From Trichococcus sp. K1Tr (lineage in GTDB: Bacteria > Bacillota > Bacilli > Lactobacillales > Aerococcaceae), in NCBI RefSeq assembly GCF_028309625.1, contig NZ_JAQMHR010000006.1:94823-158822 (forward strand): DNA of 64,000 bases. The letters run 5' to 3'. Each line of letters starts with the position of its first letter. Within the stretch, counting starts at the first letter, position 1. Below, in pieces: positions 17,727 through 25,959 of this stretch. The position numbers were made by a program, and so were the translations under genes. A model generated the notes under the pieces. That model had not been told where the DNA came from, made no database searches, and saw only the letters and a program-made list of their open reading frames with translations.

Positions 17727-18707
17727 TCAGTTGATACTTTTCTTCAAAGCCTCAAGATTATCCAACATGACCGAAATATAATCCGAACCACTTTCCTGGT
17801 CCTCTTCAGTGATCCCTTCGAGAGGACTCAACACCGCCAATTCCACGCCTACCTCTTCGGCAAGCGTCTCTGCTGTTTGCGAAGAAGCATTGTTCTCAAA
17901 ATAGATGTGCGAAATATTGTTGGCCTTCACGTAATCGGAAAGTGTCGCCAAAGCTGCCGCACTCGGCTCGCTTTCGGCATTCAGACCCGTCACGGAAATC
18001 TGATTAAGATCATAGCGGGCCGCCAAATAGGCGAAGGCAGCATGCTGCGTCACGAAAGTGCGGTTTTCCGCTCCCTCAAAAGCAGCACGGTATGCTTCAT
18101 CCAATTCGTTCAGTTTTCCGTTGTAAGTTTCGGCATTTTCCAGATACTTCTCGGCATGGTCCGCATCCTCTTCGGCCAACCCTTCCGCAATCGTCGTAAC
18201 CTCTGTTTGCGCCAACACAGGGTCCAACCATACGTGCGGATCGACAGTATGGGTATGTCCAGACTCCGCATCTTCCTCCTCGGACTCATGCTCATGCGCG
18301 TGTGCCTCGCCTTCATACTCCAATAGTGTGATTGCTTCGCTTGCACATATGACAACCATATCCGAAGTGTCGAGGGACGCCAGCACGTCTGGTACCCACG
18401 TCTCCATCTCAGCGCTGTTGTAAATGAACACATCCGCATCCTGGATTTCCGCGATCATCTGGCTCGAAGGCTCAAAGGAATGCACTTCCATTCCGGCTTC
18501 CAAAAGCAGGCTCACGTCGGCATCGTCCTGCGTGACCTGTTTCGTAAAATCATATATCGGATAAAAGGTCGTGACGACCTGCAGCTTTTCTGTTCCTGAA
18601 TCCGCACTGCTGTCCACCGCAGATTCGCTGTTTGCGCCGCATCCTGCCAATAGTGCAGTTGTCCCCAATAGAGACAATGCCCACTTCATACTCTTTTTTT
18701 GATTCAT
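17727..18707 (-). CDS. adcA: Zinc ABC transporter substrate-binding lipoprotein
   Basis: A 326-residue cluster A-I metal-binding protein. The signal peptide ends in LLAGC with lipid-anchored Cys23. Zinc ligands are expected at His in VHSFEPS, HVWLDP and the later QHAAF segments. A His- and Glu-rich loop (HAHEHESEEEDAESGHTH, near residues 135-152) lies before the second ligand, typical of zinc rather than manganese proteins. No permease or ATPase is adjacent, so those must be elsewhere. A Zur-like operator lies at its promoter. Confidence 0.93.
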   Translation of the reverse strand: MNQKKSMKWALSLLGTTALLAGCGANSESAVDSSADSGTEKLQVVTTFYPIYDFTKQVTQDDADVSLLLEAGMEVHSFEPSSQMIAEIQDADVFIYNSAEMETWVPDVLASLDTSDMVVICASEAITLLEYEGEAHAHEHESEEEDAESGHTHTVDPHVWLDPVLAQTEVTTIAEGLAEEDADHAEKYLENAETYNGKLNELDEAYRAAFEGAENRTFVTQHAAFAYLAARYDLNQISVTGLNAESEPSAAALATLSDYVKANNISHIYFENNASSQTAETLAEEVGVELAVLSPLEGITEEDQESGSDYISVMLDNLEALKKSIN

Positions 18708-18769
18708 TTATTATTCCCTCCGCCTTCTCTTTATGGACTATCCGAAATCGGATAATGATTGCTCGATAC

Positions 18770-18821
18770 AAATCGTAACGATTACGATTTAAAGGATAGC
18801 GTAAAGATTGAGCTGATGCAA
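18770..18821 (-). promoter_or_regulatory. adcA promoter with Zur-like operator
   Basis: On the minus strand the -35 is TTGCAT (18816-18821) and the -10 TATCCT (18793-18798), with 17-nt spacing. Directly downstream, over the expected transcription start, is a perfect inverted repeat with 9-bp arms AAATCGTAA (18770-18778) and TTACGATTT (18782-18790) around a 3-nt centre. The core matches the Bacillus Zur box (TCGTAAT-N-ATTACGA type). Zinc-dependent repression is the natural reading. Confidence 0.82.
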
Positions 18822-18902
18822 GTCATTTGTGTGCAATAATTTGTTTCTTCATATATGCAAATTTTTATAAACAGTAAAATAACGTCCTTTCCCGAGCGAC
18901 GC

Positions 18903-18939
18903 AAAAAAAAGGAAGTGCTCCAACAATCGGAACACTTCC
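18903..18939 (-). terminator. Terminator of the putative small RNA
   Basis: On the minus strand GGAAGTGTTCC pairs with GGAGCACTTCC (one G-U wobble, 7-nt loop) and eight T follow (18903-18910). Confidence 0.9.
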
Positions 18940-19272
18940 TCCTAAATCAGTAGCCTCATCCTCGCTTCATTGATTGTTCAATCTTAACGATCTGCGAACT
19001 TTTCAATACTAGTTATGCTTGTTTTTCAGGCAAGACATGTAAGCTTTCGCTTCTAGCTGCTTGAATGAAATCTACTGTTTATCAATCTTAGAATGGTTCA
19101 AGTTTTCATGTCTTAGAAATACATCTAGAACACAAATTCCGAACCATCTAAGACTTTGCATTAACAGCTTAACTGAAAAGCTGTTAACCGGAAAATCTTT
19201 TTGAAGGATTTCCCTGAAAGAGTAGCATACTCTTTTGTGTTTCTTTGTTTAACTTAGTATGTTTCTCTTTGT
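18903..19272 (-). ncRNA. Putative structured small RNA of about 370 nt
   Basis: A minus-strand transcription unit with its own promoter and terminator but no credible ORF. Several strong local hairpins are visible. TTAACAGCTT pairs exactly with AAGCTGTTAA around a 7-nt loop. TCTTAGATGGTTC pairs with GAACCATTCTAAGA with a bulge. GGAAATC pairs with GATTTCC-like sequence near the 5' end, and AAGAGTATGCTACTCTT is a short stem. The 3' end is a terminator. It does not show tmRNA, RNase P, 6S, SRP or T-box hallmarks. The longest ATG frame I noticed is about 14 codons with a weak ribosome site. Confidence 0.62.
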
Positions 19273-19278
19273 ATAGTT

Positions 19279-19307
19279 ATAATAACATGTAAGCGCTAAC
19301 ACGTCAA
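19279..19307 (-). promoter_or_regulatory. Small-RNA promoter with cre site in the spacer
   Basis: The -35 is TTGACG (19302-19307) and the -10 TATTAT (19279-19284), each five of six matches, with 17-nt spacing. The spacer contains TGTTAGCGCTTACA (19288-19301), which matches every fixed position of the CcpA consensus TGWNANCGNTNWCA. CcpA bound there should exclude RNA polymerase, so the RNA should be repressed when preferred sugars are present. Confidence 0.85.
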
Positions 19308-19377
19308 GTAGGAAATGCCGATTTCAACAAAAATTTTTCAACTTTTTTTGCCTAAAACGTCATTCTGTCCCTGTACG

Positions 19378-19908
19378 CTAATCGATCATCAGACTCATCA
19401 ATACGCCATCGACAAATTCCCCATCGATCAGCATGGCGCGCGGCATCACCGCTTCTTGCTGATAACCCATTTTCTCATAGAGATGAATGGCCCGTTCGTT
19501 TTCTCCATGGACTGTCAACTCCAAGCGGCGGATCACGCCGCTCTCGATTGCCCATGTTTCGATTTCTTCCATCAGAACCGAGCCGATTCCGAATCCCCAA
19601 TAATCCTTCTCGACGGTGATACCGACTTCTCCTACATGCCTAAGCTTCGGTTTATCTGTTGCCCCTACTGACGCCAAACCGATCAATTGTTTGTTGTTAA
19701 TCGTCGCAATCAGCATCACATTGTTGTCTTTCTCCATCAGATCTTCCAGATATAATTCTTCGAAGGCTTCGGACAATTCCAAGCCTTCAGCCCCATATGC
19801 CAAATAAGGCGTTTCGGCGCCGGTTTTTTTGCTGAAGGCGATGATATCCTTCGCATCTGCAGGGATGGCTTCCCGGATCATGATTTCGACTTTTTCTCTT
19901 TTGCGCAT
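19378..19908 (-). CDS. GNAT-family N-acetyltransferase
   Basis: A 176-residue GNAT protein. The acetyl-CoA site is in VEKDYWGFGIGSVLME, followed by LELTVHGENERAIHLYEKMGY, the usual C-terminal motif. An in-frame upstream extension overlaps tsaE; the ATG at 19908 has an AGAAGGA site and begins one base after the tsaE stop, so the two are coupled. It might acetylate a protein like RimI, but it lacks close resemblance and the substrate is unknown. Confidence 0.85.
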   Translation of the reverse strand: MRKREKVEIMIREAIPADAKDIIAFSKKTGAETPYLAYGAEGLELSEAFEELYLEDLMEKDNNVMLIATINNKQLIGLASVGATDKPKLRHVGEVGITVEKDYWGFGIGSVLMEEIETWAIESGVIRRLELTVHGENERAIHLYEKMGYQQEAVMPRAMLIDGEFVDGVLMSLMID

Positions 19909-19909
19909 G

Positions 19910-20392
19910 CTATTTTCCTTCTTTCGTGAGTATCCCCTGTAATGTTTCGACCAAAGTATCATAACGTTCGCCGGTCGGCAGAAAAGTGATTTCCCGGTTT
20001 TCATAAAATTCCCCGGTAGGAACCAAGCGGATCGTCAAATATGCATCCGGCAATTCCTCTTCGATGAACTTTGCCCATTCGATCACGGAAACGCCATTCC
20101 CATAGAGGTATTCTTCGAAGCCCAGTTCATCGCCGCCGACATCCTCCAAACGATAGACATCCATATGGTACAGCGGCAACCTGCCCTTTGTGTACTCTCT
20201 GATTAAAGTATACGTGGGGCTTTTTATAACCGTGTCAATGCCCAACCCCTTTGCCAGGCCTTTTGTAAAAGTGGTTTTGCCGGCCCCCAAATCCCCCTCT
20301 AGGAGGATGACATCTTTCGGTTCCAGTAGCTGCGCCAATTGCGCGGCTATCAACATCGTTTCTTCTTCATTCTTTGCTAGTAAGGTGAACAT
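19910..20392 (-). CDS. tsaE: tRNA threonylcarbamoyladenosine biosynthesis ATPase
   Basis: A 160-residue ATPase that works with TsaB and TsaD to place t6A at position 37 of ANN-decoding tRNAs. Walker A is GDLGAGKT at residues 33-40. The LYHMDVYRLED segment and the GVSVIEWAKF segment are characteristic. TsaB and TsaD are not in the window. It lies downstream of pta on the same strand, with a terminator between. Confidence 0.93.
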   Translation of the reverse strand: MFTLLAKNEEETMLIAAQLAQLLEPKDVILLEGDLGAGKTTFTKGLAKGLGIDTVIKSPTYTLIREYTKGRLPLYHMDVYRLEDVGGDELGFEEYLYGNGVSVIEWAKFIEEELPDAYLTIRLVPTGEFYENREITFLPTGERYDTLVETLQGILTKEGK

Positions 20393-20502
20393 TCTGAATC
20401 TGCTCCCATCTTCACCAATTTATTTTATTCCATTACTTATTATAGAAATATTCACTCCGGAATGCACCTTTTTTTTGCGGATGGCCTATTTTCAAGCACA
20501 AC

Positions 20503-20544
20503 AAAAAATGGAAAGCCGGATTTGATCCAGGCTTTCCATTTTTT
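20503..20544. terminator. Terminator after pta
   Basis: AAAAAATGGAAAGCC (20503-20517) pairs with GGCTTTCCATTTTTT (20530-20544). U-rich ends exist on both strands. Confidence 0.9.
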
Positions 20545-20546
20545 CA

Positions 20547-21521
20547 TTAGTCAAGTAATGTTTGGTTTGCTGTGATGATGGCTGTTTTGTAGACATCTTC
20601 TTCGTTACAACCGCGTGACAAATCGGAAATCGGTTTGTTCAAGCCTTGCAAGATTGGGCCTACCGCTTCGAACCCGCCGAAACGTTGTGCAATCTTGTAA
20701 CCGATGTTTCCTGATTGGATTTCAGGGAAAATGAATACTTTAGCTTGACCAGCTACAGTTGAGCCAGGAGCTTTTTGTTTAGCGACTACTTCAGAAAAGG
20801 CTGCATCGAATTGTAATTCGCCGTCGATGTTGTATTGAGGCGCCAATTCTTTAGCGATTCTTGTAGCTTCCACGACTTTGTCGACTTCCGGTGATGCTGC
20901 TGAGCCTTTTGTTGAGAAGCTCATCAAAGCAACGTTTGGTTGGATTTCGAACATTTCAGCCGTTTTAGCACTTTCCACTGCGATTTCAGCAAGTTCTTGT
21001 GCATTTGGATTGATGTTGATTGCGCAGTCAGCGAACAGGAATCTTTCAGTACCACGGAGCATGATGAAAGCACCACTTGTGCGGCTTACACCTGGTTTTG
21101 TTTTGATGATTTGAAGCGCAGGACGGACAGTATCACCTGTAGAGTGAACAGCACCGCTCACGAGACCATCGGCTAAGCCCATGTGTACCATCATTGTTCC
21201 GAAATAATTCTCATCCAACAACAATTTTCTAGCTTGTTCTTCAGTGACTTTACCGTTACGGCGAGCGACGAAAGATGCAACCATTTCATCGAGTTCAGCA
21301 TAATCAGCTGGGTCGATGATTTGGATACCATTTAGTCTAAATCCGCGGCCTTTTGCAGCTTCTTTGACTGCATCCACATTTCCGATAACGATTGGTTCCA
21401 CTAAGTCTTCCGCTTTAAGACGTACGACTGCCCCTAAAATTCTTGGTTCTAAGCCTTCCGGGAAAACGATTTTTATTTTTTTTCCTACGATTTTTTGGCT
21501 TAAGCCTTCAAACATGTCCAA
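20547..21521 (-). CDS. pta: Phosphate acetyltransferase
   Basis: A 324-residue cytosolic enzyme exchanging acetyl-CoA and acetyl phosphate, used with acetate kinase for ATP formation. Landmarks are VFPEGLEPRILGA, GLVSGAVHSTGDTVRPALQIIKT, SFSTKGSAASPEVDKV and VFIFPEIQSGNIGYKI. Two starts are possible: TTG at 21521 (8 nt after GGAGGG, giving MDMFEGL, close to other Pta N termini) and ATG at 21515 (14 nt after it). I prefer TTG. Acetate kinase is not in the window. Confidence 0.94.
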   Translation of the reverse strand: MDMFEGLSQKIVGKKIKIVFPEGLEPRILGAVVRLKAEDLVEPIVIGNVDAVKEAAKGRGFRLNGIQIIDPADYAELDEMVASFVARRNGKVTEEQARKLLLDENYFGTMMVHMGLADGLVSGAVHSTGDTVRPALQIIKTKPGVSRTSGAFIMLRGTERFLFADCAININPNAQELAEIAVESAKTAEMFEIQPNVALMSFSTKGSAASPEVDKVVEATRIAKELAPQYNIDGELQFDAAFSEVVAKQKAPGSTVAGQAKVFIFPEIQSGNIGYKIAQRFGGFEAVGPILQGLNKPISDLSRGCNEEDVYKTAIITANQTLLD

Positions 21522-21745
21522 AAAAAATCCCTCCAGATTCGATTTATAATACTCAACTATCATACAGCAAACGAGAATAAAAAAACAGTCATTTATGGAA
21601 ATTACTGTTACAATTTCATCATTTCTCATCAAACTGTCATATCTCCTTCAATTTTTACGAGGGCTTTTCTTTTGCAATCCTTTACATTGTTGTTTATACT
21701 ATGTTTTAGTACCTATAAGTAGCATAACCAAAGGAGTCCTTCGAT

Positions 21746-22228
21746 ATGTCCATATATGAATATCATGTAAGAAAAACAGATCAGTCATCTGTACCATTGG
21801 AACAGTACAAAGGAAAAGTCATCTGCATCGTCAATACAGCTTCAAAGTGCGGTTTAGTGGGTCAATTGGATGAACTGGAGGAACTTTACGAGAATTACAA
21901 AGACAAGGATTTCGTTGTTCTAGGATTTCCATCAAACCAGTTCAATAACCAAGAACCATTAGACGGTACCGAAGCAGCTGAATTCTGCCGACTCAATTAC
22001 GGTGTCACTTTCCCAATCTTCGATAAGATCGATGTGAATGGAGACAATGCGGATCCGCTCTACAAATATCTGGTCGAGCAGACCGGTGGCGCCATCAAGT
22101 GGAATTTCACGAAATTCCTGATTGGCCGCGATGGCGAAATCATCAAGCGTTTTGCGCCGATCACCACACCAAAGAAAATGACGAAACTGATCGAAAGCGC
22201 CTTGGAGCAACCAATCAGTAACGAGTAG
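21746..22228 (+). CDS. Glutathione peroxidase-family thiol peroxidase
   Basis: A 160-residue peroxidase reducing hydroperoxides, in such bacteria usually with thioredoxin. Cys35 in NTASKCGLVGQ is the peroxidatic residue, Gln65 in FPSNQF and the Trp and Asn of IKWNFTKFL complete the tetrad. Cys81 in EAAEFC is a candidate resolving cysteine. The ribosome site is AAAGGAG. No PerR-type box was seen in front of it. Confidence 0.93.
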   Translation: MSIYEYHVRKTDQSSVPLEQYKGKVICIVNTASKCGLVGQLDELEELYENYKDKDFVVLGFPSNQFNNQEPLDGTEAAEFCRLNYGVTFPIFDKIDVNGDNADPLYKYLVEQTGGAIKWNFTKFLIGRDGEIIKRFAPITTPKKMTKLIESALEQPISNE

Positions 22229-22231
22229 ACT

Positions 22232-22277
22232 AAAAAAAGACATAGCCACTGATTTTCAGTGAGTATGTCTTTTCTTT
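22232..22277. terminator. Bidirectional terminator
   Basis: AAAAGACATA (22235-22244) pairs with TATGTCTTTT (22264-22273), with an inner CACTG/CAGTG stem. It lies between the converging peroxidase and gluconokinase genes. Confidence 0.88.
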
Positions 22278-22287
22278 TGGTTCAATT

Positions 22288-23787
22288 TCATTTTTCCGTA
22301 TAGAACTCCTGCAACAACTTGCTCATTTCTTGGTAACGCGGGAACATCGCTGCATAGACAGATTTGCTGTCTTCATTCGGTTGATGTTCGATCGATGCGC
22401 CCATCATTTTCTCCGCATCATCCACGGATTCCACCAAACCCAAGCTCTTCAGTGTGATCAAAGCGGCACCTGTGCAGGAACTTTCGAATGTTTCCGGGAA
22501 TTCGATCGGCATACCGATGATATCCGTCAAGATTTGGCGCCAAGCCAGCGAGCGCGAAAAGCCCCCGCTGGCCATAATTTTTGTTGGTTCGCCGTTCATC
22601 GAGATGACCGTCGCTAGCACATCCTTCAGATTCAGGCAGATGCCCTCCAAAACGGAGCGCAAAAAATGTTCTTTCGTATGCAGCATGTTGATGCCGCTGA
22701 AATTCCCTCTGGCATCCGCATTCCACAAAGGCGCCCGTTCTCCGTTCAGATAAGGATGGAAGACCAATCCATCCGCTCCCGGCGCAACGTTTGCGATCAT
22801 CTCCATCGCTTTGTCGTAGAGATCTTCATCAGCAATGTTCGCCGGCAAAAATTGTTTAATGGCCCAATCAAAGATGTTTCCGCCATTGTTGACGGCGCCG
22901 CCGTTCACATAATGGTTTTCATCCAGGATATAACTGAATGTACGGCCTTCCGGGCTTACATAAGGTTTTTCGCTCGTCATCCGGACCGCGCCACTCGTAC
23001 CGATCGTGATTGTTGCCGTACCTGCGCGGATCGCTCCCATCCCCAGGTTGGCTAAGCAGCCGTCATTCCCTCCAACTATAAAGGGTGTATCCGCAGCCAG
23101 CCCCAGCAACTCAGCCACTTCCTCCGAGAGGCCGCTCAGCTGGTGACCAGGATTTACCGGCAACGGCAGCATTTGACTCGTGATACCGCAGAATTCCAGA
23201 ATTTCCTCATCCCAGCGGAATTCCCTGATGTTGAACAAACCGGTAGCCGAGGCAACCGAATAGTCCACGACGAATTCTCCGAACAGGCGCCAAAAAATGT
23301 ATTCCTTGATGCCGATGAACCAGCGCGCTGCTTGGAACACTTCGGGCTTTTCCGCCTTCAGCCAGAGAATCTTGCTCAATGGGGACATCGGGTGCAGCGG
23401 TGTGCCTGTTTTTTCGTAAAAACGCTGGCCCATTTCGGAATGCTTCAGCATGCTTGCGTATTTTTTCGAACGATTATCGGCCCAGGTTATGCTCCTCGTC
23501 AACGGCGTACCTTCCGCGTCCATGAGGATCAAGCTGTGCATAGCGCTCGAAAAGCCGATGCCGGCAATATCCGTCGGGCCCAGTTCCGCTTTCTGTATGA
23601 CTGCTTTTATTGTTTTTAATACGGCTGAAAAGATCTCATCCAAGTCTTGTTCCGCCATTTCGGGATTCTCTTTAATTAATGGATAATGCGCGTACGCTGA
23701 TTCATAAGCTGAGCCGTCCGTTTCGTACAGTACGGCTTTTGTGCTTGTGGTACCGACATCCACTCCCATGACATATCGTGCTGCCAA
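22288..23787 (-). CDS. gntK: Gluconokinase (FGGY kinase family)
   Basis: A FGGY sugar kinase of about 499 residues. It starts YVMGVDVGTTSTKAVLYETDG, has the SSAMHSLILMD and SITWADNRS segments typical of gluconokinase, the ATP-site GTSGAVR and a C-terminal ASGGFSRSLAWRQILTD signature. The product would be 6-phosphogluconate. Start choice is uncertain: TTG at 23787 sits 8 nt after GGTGG; ATG at 23769 and TTG at 23802 are alternatives. No gntR, permease or 6-phosphogluconate dehydrogenase is adjacent. Confidence 0.86.
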   Translation of the reverse strand: MAARYVMGVDVGTTSTKAVLYETDGSAYESAYAHYPLIKENPEMAEQDLDEIFSAVLKTIKAVIQKAELGPTDIAGIGFSSAMHSLILMDAEGTPLTRSITWADNRSKKYASMLKHSEMGQRFYEKTGTPLHPMSPLSKILWLKAEKPEVFQAARWFIGIKEYIFWRLFGEFVVDYSVASATGLFNIREFRWDEEILEFCGITSQMLPLPVNPGHQLSGLSEEVAELLGLAADTPFIVGGNDGCLANLGMGAIRAGTATITIGTSGAVRMTSEKPYVSPEGRTFSYILDENHYVNGGAVNNGGNIFDWAIKQFLPANIADEDLYDKAMEMIANVAPGADGLVFHPYLNGERAPLWNADARGNFSGINMLHTKEHFLRSVLEGICLNLKDVLATVISMNGEPTKIMASGGFSRSLAWRQILTDIIGMPIEFPETFESSCTGAALITLKSLGLVESVDDAEKMMGASIEHQPNEDSKSVYAAMFPRYQEMSKLLQEFYTEK

Positions 23788-23991
23788 ATAAAAAACCACC
23801 AATCCAAAAAATTTATCTTATTTTTCCACGACCTTAATCATTATAGCAAAATTCCACAAGCATTGGTGCAAATTTTTTGATAATGTTTGATATTCTGCCT
23901 TCGATCGTTTACATTTTCTTAACGCAATCTTTTCTGGATATCCATCGCTGTCTGCTATACTGGTGACATCTACGCACAAGGAGGAATGATT

Positions 23992-24768
23992 TTGGGATAC
24001 TACGATCAACATATGCATACGCATTTTTCGCCTGATTCTGCGGAATCATTTGAAAATTATCTCGAGCAAACAGACGGTCTGCTCGTCACAACCGAGCACC
24101 TGGATTTTCATGATGCCTACAACGGCGGTGTGGATACCGTCTTGGATTATGCCGCCTACAGCGATAAAATAGACACACTGAACGTAATCCATGAGGGGCG
24201 CATCCGCCGGGGCATCGAAGTCGGCTATACGCCTGAGTCCCACGCGCAAATTACATCTTATCTGGAAGGCAAAGCCTTTGATGTCATCCTGCTGAGTGTT
24301 CACCAAAACGGGCGCTATGATTACTTGCAGCCAATCATCGATGAGATGGACCCCAAAGCGGTCATGAAGGAATATTTCGAGCTCTGTACGCAAGCTGTCC
24401 GGCAAGTCGATGGCGCAAATGTTTTCGCGCACTTTGATTACGGAATCCGACGCTTGCCCGTCACGGTAGACGATCTTCGGGAATTCGAGCCTTTGCTGAA
24501 GGGGCTGCTCGATGAAATCATGGCGAAAGAAATGGCACTGGAATTGAACACGCGCAGCATGTATGAATACAACAACGCCGACTTGTACCGCTATATGATC
24601 GGCCTCTATCTGGAAATGGGCGGGACCCGATTCAGTCTTGGTTCAGATGCGCACAGCATCCAGAAATACCGCTATCACTTCGACGATGCCATCGCGTTGT
24701 TAAAGGATTTGGGTGTGCACGAATTGACCCTTTTCAAAAATCAAGTTGGCTATACCGAACCCATCTGA
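23992..24768 (+). CDS. PHP-domain histidinol-phosphatase-like hydrolase
   Basis: A 258-residue PHP-superfamily metal-dependent phosphatase of the HisJ/HisK type. Metal ligands appear as DQHMHTHFSPDS at the N terminus, TTEHLDFHD, SVHQNG, FAHFDYG and LGSDAHS near the C terminus. An ATG at 23986 is too close to the AAGGAGG site, and TTG at 23992 has 7-nt spacing, so I use TTG. No other histidine gene is nearby, so the substrate could be another phosphoester. The chromate transporter gene follows 36 nt on. Confidence 0.86.
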   Translation: MGYYDQHMHTHFSPDSAESFENYLEQTDGLLVTTEHLDFHDAYNGGVDTVLDYAAYSDKIDTLNVIHEGRIRRGIEVGYTPESHAQITSYLEGKAFDVILLSVHQNGRYDYLQPIIDEMDPKAVMKEYFELCTQAVRQVDGANVFAHFDYGIRRLPVTVDDLREFEPLLKGLLDEIMAKEMALELNTRSMYEYNNADLYRYMIGLYLEMGGTRFSLGSDAHSIQKYRYHFDDAIALLKDLGVHELTLFKNQVGYTEPI

Positions 24769-24804
24769 ATCGGCTGTAAACTATATCTTTGATGGAGGAA
24801 CCTC

Positions 24805-25896
24805 ATGACCAATACCAAAGAAATCTACAAGGAAATTTGCTTTGTTTTTGCCCGACTGGGTCTTTTCGCTTTTGGGGGTCCAGCCGCACACATCGCCATG
24901 ATGGAGGACGAATTGGTGACGAAGCGGGAATGGCTTAAAAAGACGGAATTCATGGATCTGCTCGGATTCACGAATCTGATTCCCGGTCCGAACTCTACGG
25001 AACTGGCTATCGCGTTGGGCTACAAGCGCGGCGGGAAAATCGGATTGTTTTTGGCGGGCATTTGTTTCATCTTTCCGGCCATGACAATCGTGTTGCTGCT
25101 GGCTATGTTCTATAAACAGTACGGCGAAGTGCCGCTCATCGAAGCGCTTTTCAGCGGCATCAAACCGGTCATCCTTGCAGTCATCATCCAGGCCCTTTTT
25201 CGGCTGGGACAGACGACCATCAAGGACAGCAAATCGTTGCTTTTGTTCTTGGCGGCCTATCTGCTGTCGCTGATGGGCGTCGGCGAAATCATGATCCTGA
25301 TTCTGACCGGATTGACGATGCTGCTGACGCAGCAATTATCCAAATGGCGGTCGCGTCATCTAGCGATCGAACCCATGTCGCTGACGCTGTTGTTCCTGAC
25401 TTTCTTGAAGATCGGATCGGTCCTTTACGGGAGCGGTTATGTGCTGCTGGCTTTTCTGCAGGCTGAATTCATCGACCGCTATGCTGCGTTGACAAGCACC
25501 CAGTTGCTGGATGCCGTTGCAATCGGACAGTTCACCCCCGGCCCGGTCTTCACGACGGCAACTTTCGTGGGCTATCTGATCCAAGGCGTCCCGGGTGCCT
25601 TATTGGCGACTGTCGGCATCTTCTTGCCTTCCTTCCTGCTTATTTTGCTGCTGCACCCGTTGTTCAACAAACTGCGTTCATCCAAAATCTTCGCTGGTAT
25701 TTTGGACGGGATTACGGTCGCTTCGCTGGCATTGATGGCATCGGTATCCTGGCAATTGGGGACAGCGACCTTCGTTTCGTGGTTCAGTGTCCTCATCTTC
25801 GCAGTCAGTTTCATCGGCCTCATCAGATTCAAAGTGAACTCCTCCTATTTGATCATCATGGGCGGATTCATCGGGTGGCTGGTTACAATGTTTTGA
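24805..25896 (+). CDS. chrA: Chromate transporter (CHR family)
   Basis: A 363-residue membrane protein built of two homologous halves. Half 1 has FARLGLFAFGGPAAHIAMM and GFTNLIPGPNSTELAIALGY; half 2 has FLKIGSVLYGSGYVLLAFLQ and AIGQFTPGPVFTTATFVGY. About ten membrane segments are evident. Known members export chromate, but many bacteria carry the family without chromate resistance, so the physiological anion is open. The ribosome site is TGGAGG. Confidence 0.9.
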   Translation: MTNTKEIYKEICFVFARLGLFAFGGPAAHIAMMEDELVTKREWLKKTEFMDLLGFTNLIPGPNSTELAIALGYKRGGKIGLFLAGICFIFPAMTIVLLLAMFYKQYGEVPLIEALFSGIKPVILAVIIQALFRLGQTTIKDSKSLLLFLAAYLLSLMGVGEIMILILTGLTMLLTQQLSKWRSRHLAIEPMSLTLLFLTFLKIGSVLYGSGYVLLAFLQAEFIDRYAALTSTQLLDAVAIGQFTPGPVFTTATFVGYLIQGVPGALLATVGIFLPSFLLILLLHPLFNKLRSSKIFAGILDGITVASLALMASVSWQLGTATFVSWFSVLIFAVSFIGLIRFKVNSSYLIIMGGFIGWLVTMF

Positions 25897-25912
25897 GCGC
25901 ACCATCCACACA

Positions 25913-25959
25913 AAAAGACCCTCCCCACTGCCATTTTCCGGCTGTGGGGAGGGTCTTTT
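25913..25959. terminator. Bidirectional terminator
   Basis: AAAAGACCCTCCCCAC (25913-25928) pairs with GTGGGGAGGGTCTTTT (25944-25959). It ends both converging transcripts and touches the stop codon of the ATPase gene at 25959. Confidence 0.93.

Noticed and set aside
18903..19272. T-box leader, tmRNA, RNase P RNA or 6S RNA
   Set aside because: No T-box AGGGTGG motif, no tmRNA tRNA-like ends, no RNase P core motifs and no 6S-like open bubble were seen. It ends at its own terminator before adcA's separate promoter.
23900..23925. cre site upstream of gluconokinase
   Set aside because: The TTCGATCGTTTACA stretch misses two fixed positions of the consensus, so it is not supported.
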